Origin: Gammaproteobacteria bacterium
GTDB taxonomy: Bacteria > Pseudomonadota > Gammaproteobacteria > Steroidobacterales > GCA-2729495
NCBI GenBank assembly: GCA_020853135.1
Contig: JADYZO010000129.1
Span: forward strand, 1 to 47,985
Direction of reading: 5' to 3'
Length of the DNA: 47,985 nt
Program-made: the position numbers and the translations under genes
In this document: positions 39,539 to 47,985 of the stretch, piece after piece
How positions within the stretch are numbered: position 1 is the first letter of the stretch
Layout of the letters: each line of letters begins with the position of its first letter
Notes under the pieces: generated by a model
Databases searched by the model: none
What the model saw: only the letters and a program-made list of their open reading frames with translations
Told to the model about the DNA's origin: nothing

Positions 39539-40569
39539 GCTGCGTTCTCCACGGGTGGGGGTGATACCTCGATGACGGTCTTGCCGATGTTGCTGCCTGC
39601 GAATATGCCGGCCAGCGCCGCGGGCGCCTGCCCGAGCCCTTTGAGCAGATGGGTCCGGCTGGTGATCCGGCCCTGCTCATGCCAGCGCCGTATGTTGCTG
39701 AAGGCCTCTTCTGCACGGGCCACGTAGTCGAAGCAGCTGAAGCCCTCGGCGCGCGCCTGTTTCAGCGCCAGCATCTGGAAATTCCGGATGCCCTGCGAGT
39801 GCCCGCCGTCGTTGTAGTGGGAGATGAAGCCGCCGCAGGCGATGCGCGCATGCGCATTGATGCGCGCGAGCACGGCATCGAGGGTCTCGCCGCCGACGTT
39901 GTCGTAATAGACATCTATGCCCCCGGGGCATGCGGCATCGAGCGCGGCGCCGATGTCGGATGTCTTGTAGTTGATGGCGGCATCCGCACCGAGCTGCTCC
40001 CGCAGCCAGCGACACTTTTCCTCGCTGCCGGCGATCGCGACCAGCCGTGCACAACCGCTGATCCGCGCCATCTGGACCACCAGCGACCCGACGGCGCCTG
40101 CCGCGGCGGAGACGACGACGGTGTCGGTGGGCCTGGGCCGGGCGATCTCCAGCAGGCCGAAATAGGCGGTGAGCGCCTGCATGCAGAAGAGCGAGGTGTG
40201 GGCAAGCAACGGGACGCCGGGCCAGGCCGGTACGGGTTCCACCATCGCGAGCGGCAGGGTGCAGCGCTCGGCCCAGGCCCCCGGCCCGGCGACGAGCATG
40301 CCGGGAGGAAAGGCCAGGCTGGTGGACTGTTCGACGACCCCCCAGACCCGCCCCGGCATCGGCATGCCGGCCTGGGTGGGCGGGCCGAAGGTGGCGTCGG
40401 GCGAAAGCCAGTAGCGCTGAACCGGGTCTATGGAGAGATAGACGACCCGCACCAGCAGTTCGCCTTCCCGCGGCTGCGGAATCGGCTCTTCGGACCAGCG
40501 GAAGTTGCGTGGAGACACGGCGTCAGTCGGCTGGCTTGCAATGCGCCACAGCCTGTTGGGGGTGTTCAT
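39535..40569 (-). CDS. NADP-dependent medium-chain reductase (curcumin/alkenal reductase type)
   Basis: A 344-aa MDR-superfamily protein without zinc ligands. Early residues RVVYLSIDPVQRYWLSP match the prostaglandin/leukotriene and CurA reductase group; the cofactor-binding segment is VSAAAGAVGSLVVQMARISG and the NADPH-type loop contains GSEEKCRWLREQLGADAAINYK; YYDNVGGETLD follows. It would reduce the C=C of alpha,beta-unsaturated carbonyl compounds. It is overlapped at both ends by ATGA junctions with the MFS gene upstream and the NTF2-like gene downstream. Confidence 0.88.
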   Translation of the reverse strand: MNTPNRLWRIASQPTDAVSPRNFRWSEEPIPQPREGELLVRVVYLSIDPVQRYWLSPDATFGPPTQAGMPMPGRVWGVVEQSTSLAFPPGMLVAGPGAWAERCTLPLAMVEPVPAWPGVPLLAHTSLFCMQALTAYFGLLEIARPRPTDTVVVSAAAGAVGSLVVQMARISGCARLVAIAGSEEKCRWLREQLGADAAINYKTSDIGAALDAACPGGIDVYYDNVGGETLDAVLARINAHARIACGGFISHYNDGGHSQGIRNFQMLALKQARAEGFSCFDYVARAEEAFSNIRRWHEQGRITSRTHLLKGLGQAPAALAGIFAGSNIGKTVIEVSPPPVENAA

Positions 40570-42002
40570 GCATCCTCCTGTGCGGATCTGTCGGAGACAT
40601 CCACGGATCCCTCTGCCAAAGCAGTGCCCGCTGGTGGCGAGTCTTCTCCATGGGCGGTGAGTACGGCAAGCCTTGCCGCGCTGGCACGGTAAGGTGCGAG
40701 GCCGGTGACGAGTATCAGGCTCGATACGGGACCGGCGCATCCGGCCAGCACGGCAATGGATAGCCCGAGCGCCTGAGGATCGGCAAAGCCGTAATCGGTG
40801 ATGAGGGCCACCGCCGTCGGACCCAGGCCCAGGCCCACGAGGTTCGCGATGAAGAAGTATATGGCAGTCATCTGCCCGCGCAATTCGTTGGGCGTGATGA
40901 GCTGCAGCGCCGCTCCTGCCACGCCCCCGTGCAGGCTGGAAGTAAATGTGGCGGCTGCCAGCAGCACGATGGCGACGTCCGCCGAGGGCGCGAGTGCAAA
41001 CAGTGCAAAGCAGGGAAACATCGTCGCGACCGACAGAAGGACGACCCGTAGATGGGCGTCTGTCTGCCCGCGGCGCCACCCGCGGTCGGCGAGTTGCCCG
41101 CCCATGAGCAGGCCACTGGTGCCGAAGACCAGGAGGATCAGCCCGTAGGCATAACCGATTGCCTGGCCAGTCCAGCCGTGACAGCGGATGAAGTAGGTGG
41201 GCACCCACGCGGTGCTGCCATAGACGATGATCACGAGCAGTGCCAGGCCGCCGAAATGATGCAGGAGCACGCGCCGGTTGCAGGCGAGGAATGTCAGCAA
41301 TCCGGGTCTGCTGGCTGGGACGGCGCTGACGGACTGCGTTGCAGCTGTTGTCGTGAGGCCCCGACGCACGGGTTCCTGCATCAGGAGCAGGATCATGGCT
41401 GCCACCAGCACTCCAGGCAAACCCACGAGCAGGAACGTGACCTGCCACGGCAGCAGGGTGCCGAACCAGGGCAGCACGAGGGGTGGCCATTCCGTCACTG
41501 CAGCGATGGCCATGCCGCCAATCAGCATCGCCAGGCCTGATCCGGCAGGCAAGCCGAGCGAATAGACGGCGATTGCCCTGCCAAGCTGGCTTCGCTCGAA
41601 AAGATCGCTGATCATGGAGTAGGCGGCAGGTGACAGTGCCGCCTCCCCGACACCCACGCCCACGCGGGCAGCAAAGAGCTGCCAGTAGCCGCGTGACAGC
41701 CCGCAGGCCGCCGTCATCAGGCACCAGGTGGTGATGCCGATGGCAATCAGGTTGCGGCGATTCCAGCGGTCCGCGAGACGGCCCAGCGGAATGCCCATCA
41801 GGGTGTAGAACACCGCGAAGGCGAAGCCCGCGAGCAGGCTGACCTGGGTGTCTGAAATGCCAAGGTCATGCTGGATCGGTGGTATCAGCAGACTGAGGAT
41901 GGCGCGGTCGACGAATGACACCGTGTACGCAAGCATGAGCAGCGCGAGCGCGCCCCAGGCTGCACGATTCCTGGTTACCGACATGCCGGAAGTCACGGGC
42001 AT
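40566..42002 (-). CDS. MFS transporter, Spinster-like
   Basis: A 478-aa carrier with about 12 membrane helices. Signatures are the first helix ALLMLAYTVSFVDRAILSLL, the loop 2-3 motif GRLADRWNRRN, ARVGVGVGEAALSPAAYS in helices 4-5, and GGQLADRGWRR in the second half. The Spinster group carries sphingolipids, organic acids or aromatic compounds; here it probably moves the cluster's substrate across the inner membrane. Start uncertain: 42002 has GGCGGA 8 nt upstream, 41984 (MSVTRNRAAWG) gives a more usual short N-terminus. Its stop overlaps the reductase start. Confidence 0.88.
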   Translation of the reverse strand: MPVTSGMSVTRNRAAWGALALLMLAYTVSFVDRAILSLLIPPIQHDLGISDTQVSLLAGFAFAVFYTLMGIPLGRLADRWNRRNLIAIGITTWCLMTAACGLSRGYWQLFAARVGVGVGEAALSPAAYSMISDLFERSQLGRAIAVYSLGLPAGSGLAMLIGGMAIAAVTEWPPLVLPWFGTLLPWQVTFLLVGLPGVLVAAMILLLMQEPVRRGLTTTAATQSVSAVPASRPGLLTFLACNRRVLLHHFGGLALLVIIVYGSTAWVPTYFIRCHGWTGQAIGYAYGLILLVFGTSGLLMGGQLADRGWRRGQTDAHLRVVLLSVATMFPCFALFALAPSADVAIVLLAAATFTSSLHGGVAGAALQLITPNELRGQMTAIYFFIANLVGLGLGPTAVALITDYGFADPQALGLSIAVLAGCAGPVSSLILVTGLAPYRASAARLAVLTAHGEDSPPAGTALAEGSVDVSDRSAQEDA

Positions 42003-42125
42003 ACGGTGATTCCGCCGGATGCCCGTGGAGCCCTGTTGCCGCGCGGTATGGCTGCCTCGCAATGCGGCGGGATCATGGCGCTGACTTGGCGCCTGCGCTG
42101 CCCGGCTCGTGATGGCGCGTGTGGC

Positions 42126-44336
42126 TCAGTGGCGGAACCAGACGGAGATTCCCCATGTGCGTGGTGGTTGATAGGTGACCAGTTCCTGCTGGAACGGGGC
42201 AAATGCGACGATATGCGTCTTGATCAGCTCATCGCCCAGGTTCTTGCCCCACAGCGCCACTTCCCAGCTGTTGTCTGGCGCACGCAAGGCCAGCCGCGCA
42301 TCCAGGACGTCGTAGCCTTTCTGTACTTCCAGCGGGGTATTGGATGCCTCGAAGTAGATCTTGCTCTGATAGGTCCAGTCAACGCGAGCCAGCAGGACTC
42401 CCAGGTCGCCAACGGGCCACTGGTACTGGGCGCCGAGGTTGACCTTGCTCGTGGGCGCGCGTGGCAGCCTGTTACCCGTGTAGTTGGCCGTTGCGCCACC
42501 GGCGAAATCAGTGAATTCCGTGTTGAGCCAGCTGTAGCCAGCATTGAGGTCGAGTCCTTCCAGCGGCCGGTAGAGGACTTCGGCCTCCACTCCCTTGATT
42601 TTGGCCGTGGCCGCATTGCCAATGACCACGCAGCACAGCGGCACGAGTTGCGAGACCTGCAGGTCTTCGTAGTCGATATAGAACGTGGCGACATTCAGCC
42701 GCAGGCTGTCATCCAGCCATTCGGTCTTGGCGCCGGCCTCGTAGCTCAGGGCATACTCGGGGTCGTACGGTGTTGCCGCACTGGCACCCGTGCCCGCCGT
42801 ACCCTGGAATCCGCCGCTCTTGAATCCCCGTGTGACGCTGGCGTATGCCATGGCGTCATCGCTGAACCTGTAGCTGACGCCAAGCTTGGGTGTGAACGCA
42901 TCCCAGCGCTTGCTGGCACTGATGGCGTACTCTGCTGCAAGCGGCGGCGGCCAGCCGGGGCCAGCCAGACGGACACCGGCCAGGTCCACATCCTTCTTCT
43001 CCCAGGTCATGCGTGCGCCGGCGGTCAGGGTGAGCCGCTCAGTCAGAGAATAGTCGGTCTGGCCGAACACAGCGAAGCTGCTGGCGTCGACAGCCTGGGG
43101 AAAGGCAGCCTTGCCGGTTGAGCCAGGGCCAGGGAAGTCCTGGGTCAGGTACTCCGTGCGCTTGTTGTGCTCCTTCAGGTAGTAAATGCCGACCACGCCG
43201 CGCAGTGTCTTGTCCAGCGCATCAAAGCTCAACCTGAATTCCTGGCTGAACTGGTCGTTGTCCTCGACGTTCTCGTTGTAGGACTCGATCTGGTTTGGCG
43301 GATTGATCGGGTTGCTGAAGAATGCGTCAGCATGCGAAAAGTCGGTGTTGCGGAAGGCCGTGAGCGAGGTGAAGGTTCCCCATGCGGTGGTGTAGTCGAT
43401 ATTCGCGCTGATGCCGAGTATCTCCCGATTGAGGTAGCCGTCCTTTACTGCATTGACGATCCGCCGGTCAGGATTGATGCCGACACAATGCAAGCCACCC
43501 TGGAAGGCCGTATTGCAGATATTGTCGCGTGGCTGGCCTTTCTGGTCCTGGTCGACCACATCCAGTGTGAGGATTGCGTCGAGTGAATCGGTCGGTCTGT
43601 AGCGCATGGCGATATGCGCGGCAGTCGAGTCTTCGTTGTCCACCCGGTTGCCGGTAGTCTCGTTCAGCGTGTAACCGTCGTGCTGGCGCGAACTGAAGGC
43701 ACCGGAGATGGCCAGCGTATCGCTGAGGGCCTTGTTGAAGCGGCCGAGCAGGTCCCTGCGATCGTAGTTGCCGAACGTGCCATTCACCTCGGCAAAGCTG
43801 TCGGCCATCGACGGCTTGCGGGTAATCAGGCTGATCGCCCCGCCAACCACATTCTTGCCAAACAGAGTGCCCTGTGGTCCGCGCAGCACTTCAACCCGTT
43901 CCAGGTCGAACAGGTCGAGGGCGGCCGCACCGCCACGACCGATGTACACGCCGTCGATGAACATCACGACCGAGGCATCGCCGGCTGCATTCGAGTTGAT
44001 GCCTTCGGTGCCGATGCCGCGAATCGCGAGATTCGGCTCGCCGGGGTTGACCTCGGTGGCGGTGAAGCTGGGTGTCCGCTGGGCGATGTCCGCCATGGCG
44101 TTCATCCGGTTCACGCGCAGTGTCTCCTCGGAGAACGCGCTTACGGCAACGGGGACATCCTGGAGGTTCTGTTCCACCCGCTGGGCGGTGACCACCACGG
44201 TTTCTATGGTGGTGCCCGGGACCGGTGCCGAAGGTTGCGGCGGGCGTGTGGTTTGGGCAAGGAGCGGTGTTGTCAGCAGCAGCAGGACAACGCCATGCGG
44301 CATGTGCACATGCTTGAATGTCTTTGCAGACGACAT
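42126..44336 (-). CDS. TonB-dependent receptor of the accessory cluster
   Basis: A 736-aa receptor: signal peptide (HGVVLLLLTTPLLAQT), TonB-box-like IETVVVTAQ, plug with VEVLRGPQGTLFGKNVVGGAI, barrel with GFKSGGFQG and a C-terminal aromatic-ended WFRH. It lies upstream of an MFS carrier, reductase and NTF2-like protein on the same strand, so it likely brings in the compound they handle; the gap to the MFS gene is 123 bp. GC is clearly lower and codon choice looser than in neighbouring housekeeping genes, hinting at later acquisition. The ATG at 44336 follows a GGGGGG tract; longer readings are non-native. Confidence 0.93.
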   Translation of the reverse strand: MSSAKTFKHVHMPHGVVLLLLTTPLLAQTTRPPQPSAPVPGTTIETVVVTAQRVEQNLQDVPVAVSAFSEETLRVNRMNAMADIAQRTPSFTATEVNPGEPNLAIRGIGTEGINSNAAGDASVVMFIDGVYIGRGGAAALDLFDLERVEVLRGPQGTLFGKNVVGGAISLITRKPSMADSFAEVNGTFGNYDRRDLLGRFNKALSDTLAISGAFSSRQHDGYTLNETTGNRVDNEDSTAAHIAMRYRPTDSLDAILTLDVVDQDQKGQPRDNICNTAFQGGLHCVGINPDRRIVNAVKDGYLNREILGISANIDYTTAWGTFTSLTAFRNTDFSHADAFFSNPINPPNQIESYNENVEDNDQFSQEFRLSFDALDKTLRGVVGIYYLKEHNKRTEYLTQDFPGPGSTGKAAFPQAVDASSFAVFGQTDYSLTERLTLTAGARMTWEKKDVDLAGVRLAGPGWPPPLAAEYAISASKRWDAFTPKLGVSYRFSDDAMAYASVTRGFKSGGFQGTAGTGASAATPYDPEYALSYEAGAKTEWLDDSLRLNVATFYIDYEDLQVSQLVPLCCVVIGNAATAKIKGVEAEVLYRPLEGLDLNAGYSWLNTEFTDFAGGATANYTGNRLPRAPTSKVNLGAQYQWPVGDLGVLLARVDWTYQSKIYFEASNTPLEVQKGYDVLDARLALRAPDNSWEVALWGKNLGDELIKTHIVAFAPFQQELVTYQPPRTWGISVWFRH

Positions 44337-44793
44337 GATGGATCCCCCCGTTGTCAGATTGAATAAGTCAGAAGGCACCTGTTCCTGGGATGGACTATCG
44401 GGAATGGGCTGAGAACTCCGGTCCTGCAGGCTTGCCGGGGTGGCGGGCAGAGGGTGCCGGTGATTCTGCCTGGCTGTTGGGATGGCCGGACGTCGCGGAT
44501 ATCCGGCGATTGCGTGTGGTTCACCAGACCCCATGTGGACCGCAGGGTCGACTGTTGCGGACCCGGTCGGGCGCAGTTCGAGCGTGCATTCGCCATCCTG
44601 ATCCCCCCCCCGGGGAAAGACAACGAGCCGACGACGACAGCTCGCCGATGGTGCCGGTGCCTAGTGCGGCTGTCAACGTGCGATCCGCACTACGATGCGC
44701 CAGGAGGTGGGCCCCGGGGCCACCGCACAAGCTTGCCGGGCTGTCACCAGCAGGGCACAGTGCCGGCTCCAGATTGACCGGGGCCGATTGCCT
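44337..44793. other. 457-bp intergenic region between receptor and thioesterase genes
   Basis: It presumably contains the promoter of the accessory cluster, but no convincing sigma-70 pair was seen. It holds a run of nine C (44613-44621) and the inverted repeat at 44662-44692. No ORF here looks like a gene. Confidence 0.5.
44662..44692. repeat. Inverted repeat TAGTGCGG-N15-CCGCACTA
   Basis: Perfect 8-bp arms at 44662-44669 and 44685-44692, 102 bp beyond the thioesterase stop. It could be an operator half-site pair or a weak terminator. Confidence 0.4.
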
Positions 44794-45231
44794 TCAGCCT
44801 GGTGGCCCACCTTCGAGGCGCTGGCGAAAGCCTTCCGGTATCGCTACCAGCTTGCGCGTCGTGAGGTCGAAGCACACGATGCCGGTCTTGCCGCGCGCAA
44901 CTTCACGGCCGGAGGACTCCTCGGTCATCTGCCAGACCAGGTCGCAGCCCTTCGGATTGAAGTCGTGGGCTGCGATGCGCACGACCATGGTCTCACCCCG
45001 GAAGGCCTCGGATCGGTACTGGACTGCCGCATCGGCGATCAGGGTGACGACATCGCCGATCCTGCCCTGCGGCCAGCCGAGTTCCGCGAAGAGCCGCATC
45101 TGCGCCTCGGAGACGAGGCTGAGCAGCTGGACGTTGTCGAGGTGCCCGCCGTAATTGATGTGGCTCACGTAGACCGCAAGTTCCGTGGTGAACGGGAAAT
45201 GTATGGGCAGGTCGATCTGTATGCGTGCCAT
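44794..45231 (-). CDS. Hotdog-fold acyl-CoA thioesterase
   Basis: A 145-aa 4-hydroxybenzoyl-CoA thioesterase-like protein: VYVSHINYGGHLDNVQLLSLVSEAQ (the N-terminal catalytic strip, with Asn/His in place of the more common YxDTD), then VVTLIADAAVQYRSEAFRGE, VRIAAHDF and ARGKTGIVCFD. It would release CoA from acyl-CoA. A TATAAG lies 18 nt before the ATG and there is no Shine-Dalgarno. It is downstream of mscS on the same strand but has its own promoter. Confidence 0.83.
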   Translation of the reverse strand: MARIQIDLPIHFPFTTELAVYVSHINYGGHLDNVQLLSLVSEAQMRLFAELGWPQGRIGDVVTLIADAAVQYRSEAFRGETMVVRIAAHDFNPKGCDLVWQMTEESSGREVARGKTGIVCFDLTTRKLVAIPEGFRQRLEGGPPG

Positions 45232-45249
45232 GATGGGCCGTGCAGTGTG

Positions 45250-45255
45250 CTTATA
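45250..45255 (-). promoter_or_regulatory. -10 of the thioesterase gene
   Basis: TATAAG on the minus strand, 18 nt before the ATG; the predicted leader is about 11 nt. Confidence 0.4.
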
Positions 45256-45258
45256 TGG

Positions 45259-46617
45259 CTACGCAGACCCGGTGCCGGGCGTCTGCACCGCTGGTGCGGT
45301 GCCGGCGGGCAGGCTGGTGCCGGCGGAATAGACGAGGACCTCGCGTTGTGCGACGGGGATCGTGATCCCCGCTTCGCGGAACAGCCGCCAGATCGCACGG
45401 TTGACGTCCGAGCGCACGTTGTTGACGCCGTTCTGCGGGTCGGCGATCCAGAAGCGCAGCTCCAGGTCCATGCCGGTCTCGCTGAATTGCATCAGCCGTG
45501 ACACCGGTGCGGGCTGGTGCAGCACGCGCGGGTGTCCGGCGGTGGCGCGCAGCAGTATGTCGAGCGCCAGTTCGGGATCATCGCGGTAGCTGATGCGCAC
45601 CGGCAGCTTGAGGCGGATGCGCCGGTCCGAATAGCTCCAGTTGATCACCGGGTTCATCACCAGCTGCTGGTTCGGCACCAGCGTCTCGACCCCGTCGCGG
45701 TCGCGCACGACGACGTAGCGCCCGCGCAGCGCCTCGACCCAGCCGAAGCTCTCCGTGCTGGTGCCGGTGTGCCCGGTGAAGCTGATGACATCGCCCGGCT
45801 TGATGGACTTGTCCATCAGCAGCACGAAGCCGCTGACGAAGTTGCTGGCGATGGCCTGCAGGCCGAAGCCCAGTCCGAGACCGATGGCGCCCGTCAGGAC
45901 GGTGAGGGCGGTCAGGTCGACGCCCGCCGCATTCACGCCCAGCATGACGCCGAGGCTGACCAGCACGAAGTGGGCGGATTTGGCGATGCCGATGCGCGCC
46001 GAGACCGCAACGTTCTCCATGCGCATGACGCGGCGCTCGACGGCGCGGGCGACGACCGAGGCGATCAGCACGAAGCCGCCGATCACCACCAGGCCCTTGA
46101 GCAGCGCCCAGAGGCTGAACCGCGCCTTGCCGGGCAGCAGGTCGATGCCGTCGAGGTATCCCTCGAGGAAGCCGAACCAGCCGATCAGCTGCGAGGCGAT
46201 CACCACCCACAGGAGCACCGTCGTGCGCGTCTCCCAGGCCCGCACCCACTGGCGGTCGCCAAGCAGCAGCCGCAACAGGTACACGGCCAGGCGGACCAGC
46301 ATCAGCGCCGCCAGCAGTTCCAGCGCGGTATCCAGCACGTCGGTGTCCAGCCTGCGCATGGCGAGCGCGGCGCGCACGAAAAGGATGACGATCAGCGCCG
46401 CAAAGAAACCGGCCTGGATGACCAGGCCTTCCACGAGGCGCATGCGCCAGGATGGCGGGGCAAGCCTGCGGCTGCGAAGCCGGTGCCAGCGGTGGGCGGA
46501 ATGCGAGACGAGCAGGGCCGCCACGACGGCTGCCGCCAGCGTCACCAGCTGCATGAGCACGATCGGCTCGGCCCAGCGGTTGAAGAAGTCCTGCAGCGTG
46601 CTCAATTTGGCATCCAT
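45259..46617 (-). CDS. MscS-family mechanosensitive channel
   Basis: A 452-aa membrane protein with about five or six helices and a typical MscS core: pore helix region LTALTVLTGAIGLGLGFGLQAIASNFVSGFVLLMD, then the beta domain SIKPGDVISFTG ... GWVEALRGRYVVVRDRDG and the alpha-beta C-terminus. It opens on membrane tension to release solutes in hypo-osmotic shock. The start ATG at 46617 (MDAKLSTLQDFFNRW) was chosen; the frame continues upstream to 46887 through non-native residues. Confidence 0.92.
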   Translation of the reverse strand: MDAKLSTLQDFFNRWAEPIVLMQLVTLAAAVVAALLVSHSAHRWHRLRSRRLAPPSWRMRLVEGLVIQAGFFAALIVILFVRAALAMRRLDTDVLDTALELLAALMLVRLAVYLLRLLLGDRQWVRAWETRTTVLLWVVIASQLIGWFGFLEGYLDGIDLLPGKARFSLWALLKGLVVIGGFVLIASVVARAVERRVMRMENVAVSARIGIAKSAHFVLVSLGVMLGVNAAGVDLTALTVLTGAIGLGLGFGLQAIASNFVSGFVLLMDKSIKPGDVISFTGHTGTSTESFGWVEALRGRYVVVRDRDGVETLVPNQQLVMNPVINWSYSDRRIRLKLPVRISYRDDPELALDILLRATAGHPRVLHQPAPVSRLMQFSETGMDLELRFWIADPQNGVNNVRSDVNRAIWRLFREAGITIPVAQREVLVYSAGTSLPAGTAPAVQTPGTGSA

Positions 46618-46739
46618 CAGGCCTGCACAGGCCTGTGGGTAGCTTAGCGAAGCGCCCTGGCCGATGCCACGGGAGCGCGGCTGTGCCGATGGACCCGGCC
46701 AGCGAATGGCTGGATGGCGGCTGCGCGCGTGCCTGACAG

Positions 46740-46767
46740 CAGGACCCCCGCCGAAGCGGGGGTCCTG
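46740..46767. terminator. Strong hairpin between mscS and the repeat-protein gene
   Basis: A perfect 12-bp stem (CAGGACCCCCGC with its complement) closes a CGAA loop, which reads TTCG on the minus strand, 25 bp past the stop at 46793. No U-run follows. Confidence 0.6.
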
Positions 46768-46792
46768 GGTGTCTGGTGGATACCGCCGGCGG

Positions 46793-47365
46793 TCAGTCGT
46801 GCTTCTTGCGGTGAATCTGCCGGCTCTGGCGCTTCTGCGCATGCCGGATTTCGCGCTGCTCGCCTGCGCTGACATGCCCGTTGGCACCCGCGCGGGCTTC
46901 GTTCTGGTCGACCTTCGCCTGACCCCGTTCGAGCCGTGCCGCTTCCTGCCCGTTCAACGCGCCCGACTTCAGCCCCTGCCCGATGCGGGCTTCCTGGTTG
47001 GCGTTGCGCTGGACGTCCGCCTGCATGCGCTGTGAGGAGGCCGAGTCCGGATTGCCGGCCTGGGCGTCGTGCTTCTGGCGATAGATGTCCTGGCTTACGC
47101 GGTTCTGCGCGGCATTGATCTTCGCCGTTTCGGCTGCCGTCAGCTTGCCGTCCTTCATGTCCCGCGCTTCCATGCGGTCCACAGTGCCTTCCTTGTGTTC
47201 CAGACGCGCGGCCTCTCCGGTCGTGAGCTGGCCGCTCTTCAGCCCCGCCTCGATGCGGTCCTGCTGGTTGACGTCACGCTGCGTGACAGCTGCGCCATCG
47301 GCCGCCCAGGCGCCGGACGCGCAGATCACACCCACCACCAGGCCGGTACTCAGGATTCTCTTCAT
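46793..47365 (-). CDS. Secreted protein with two EF-hand-like repeats
   Basis: A 190-aa protein with a Sec signal peptide (LSTGLVVGVICASGAWA-AD) and two related units of about 80 residues. Each has a Q/N-rich helix (NQQDRIEAGLKSGQLTTGEAA; NQEARIGQGLKSGALNGQEAA), an R(L)E helix, a short acidic or glycine loop (DMKDGKLTAAE; GANGHVSAGE) and a basic end (YRQKHD; HRKKHD). The loops recall calcium EF-hands, but the second lacks acidic ligands. It is very hydrophilic and likely periplasmic. No family function is known to me. Confidence 0.72.
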   Translation of the reverse strand: MKRILSTGLVVGVICASGAWAADGAAVTQRDVNQQDRIEAGLKSGQLTTGEAARLEHKEGTVDRMEARDMKDGKLTAAETAKINAAQNRVSQDIYRQKHDAQAGNPDSASSQRMQADVQRNANQEARIGQGLKSGALNGQEAARLERGQAKVDQNEARAGANGHVSAGEQREIRHAQKRQSRQIHRKKHD

Positions 47366-47571
47366 GTGGACTACTCCGTTCAGTTGTGACGGCTCCGCGA
47401 AGGAACCGGATCGGGCGGCTGCGGACCACTGCGGTCGCGGCTTGCGCCACGGTGCAGGAACGCAGCCGGGGTGCCGGGGTTGACCGGCCCCGGCGCAATT
47501 GCCGGCCCGTGCCTGCGGGCAGGGCTGTGCCGTGCGGGACTGCGCCGTGGCTGGCAGGGTTATGTCAGGCC

Positions 47572-47597
47572 AAAAAAAAGCCCCGCGACGCGGGGCT
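47572..47597 (-). terminator. Intrinsic terminator downstream of the pyrophosphatase gene
   Basis: On the minus strand AGCCCCGC and GCGGGGCT form an 8-9-bp stem followed by eight T (complement of 47572-47579). It is the most classic rho-independent terminator in the window. Confidence 0.9.
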
Positions 47598-47641
47598 TCT
47601 TCGTGGGCCGGCTGGCGGTGACTGCCGCAGCCGGCGGGTTC

Positions 47642-47985
47642 TCAGAGCAGCGGCACCAGCAGCAGCGCCACGATGTTGATGATCTTGATCAGCGGGTTGA
47701 TGGCCGGGCCGGCGGTGTCCTTGTAGGGATCGCCGACGGTGTCGCCGGTGACCGCGGCCTTGTGGGTGTCAGAGCCCTTGCCGCCGAAGTTGCCTTCCTC
47801 GATGTACTTCTTGGCATTGTCCCAGGCGCCACCGCCGGTGCACATGGAGATGGCGACGAACAGGCCCGTGACGATGGTGCCGATCAGCATGCCGCCCAGT
47901 GCGCGGATGCCGGCGCCCGGGCCCATCGCCAGGTTGACCAGCATCGCCAGGGCCACCGGCACCAGGATCGGCAGCACCGAGGGCA
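47642..47985 (-). CDS. hppA: Membrane-bound ion-pumping pyrophosphatase, C-terminal part
   Basis: The last 113 residues of an H+- or Na+-translocating pyrophosphatase that couples PPi hydrolysis to ion transport. Visible are the helix [31 protein letters not shown] and the conserved [30 protein letters not shown] with lysine and aspartate ligands, ending in the last helix [13 protein letters not shown]. The 5' part is beyond the window, so the residues that determine potassium dependence and ion choice cannot be read. An intrinsic terminator follows after 44 bp. Confidence 0.95.
   Translation of the reverse strand, partial: PSVLPILVPVALAMLVNLAMGPGAGIRALGGMLIGTIVTGLFVAISMCTGGGAWDNAKKYIEEGNFGGKGSDTHKAAVTGDTVGDPYKDTAGPAINPLIKIINIVALLLVPLL

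Noticed and set aside
39535-41724. A 729-codon frame that looks like a fusion with the reductase
   Set aside because: The part upstream of 40569 is the MFS gene in another frame; the reductase starts at its own ATG 40569.
44390-45154. A plus-strand frame across the intergenic region and thioesterase gene
   Set aside because: It is mostly antisense to the thioesterase, rich in R/S/P, and lacks a ribosome site or motif.

Overview
The window is chromosomal DNA from a high-GC gammaproteobacterium. The evidence is the order rpsU-yqeY-dnaG-rpoD transcribed away from tsaD-folB-folK with cca nearby, the split class II ribonucleotide reductase nrdJa/nrdJb of the Pseudomonas type, and lipopolysaccharide genes (hldE, waaA) beside tolC. 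Two TonB-dependent receptors, a type B carboxylesterase and a LytTR regulator would fit an environmental lineage such as Nevskiales/Steroidobacterales, but that placement is an inference.

Layout. 1-6.1 kb: 5' end of bipA/typA, a zinc-ribbon protein, a small lipoprotein, a small conserved protein, a Lon protease and a NodI/NodJ-type ABC exporter. 6.1-11.2 kb: a LytTR membrane regulator divergent from a TonB-dependent receptor and carboxylesterase operon; the shared intergenic region carries phased direct repeats next to the receptor promoter. 11.3-15.5 kb: tRNA-Ile(CAT), then an ICMT-like methyltransferase, a small kinase, a membrane EEP hydrolase and a membrane-anchored FMN glutamate-synthase-like protein. 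15.5-25.4 kb: the macromolecular synthesis operon (S21, YqeY, primase, sigma-70), divergent tsaD-folB-folK, a FolM-like pteridine reductase, a MidA-type methyltransferase and cca. 25.4-31.2 kb: a lipoprotein aminopeptidase converging on and overlapping a Do-type protease, then nrdJab behind a 469-bp regulatory region with two NrdR-like boxes and an attenuator-like hairpin. 31.2-39 kb: two hairpins with different stems but the same loop, then hldE-waaA, convergent tolC, a Pcm-family methyltransferase and a PAS-PAS-GGDEF-EAL protein. 39-45 kb: an accessory cluster (TonB receptor, MFS carrier, reductase, NTF2-like protein) with visibly lower GC. 45-48 kb: a thioesterase, an MscS channel, a secreted repeat protein and the 3' end of a membrane pyrophosphatase gene.

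Points of most interest: (i) the LytTR / receptor / esterase module with its candidate operator; (ii) the paired conserved-loop hairpins downstream of nrdJb; (iii) the nrdJ leader; (iv) repeated placement of a -10 hexamer 6-9 nt before the ATG, suggesting leaderless or near-leaderless transcripts, including an 8-codon ORF whose stop overlaps the hldE start. No CRISPR array, prophage, transposase or complete insertion sequence was seen.
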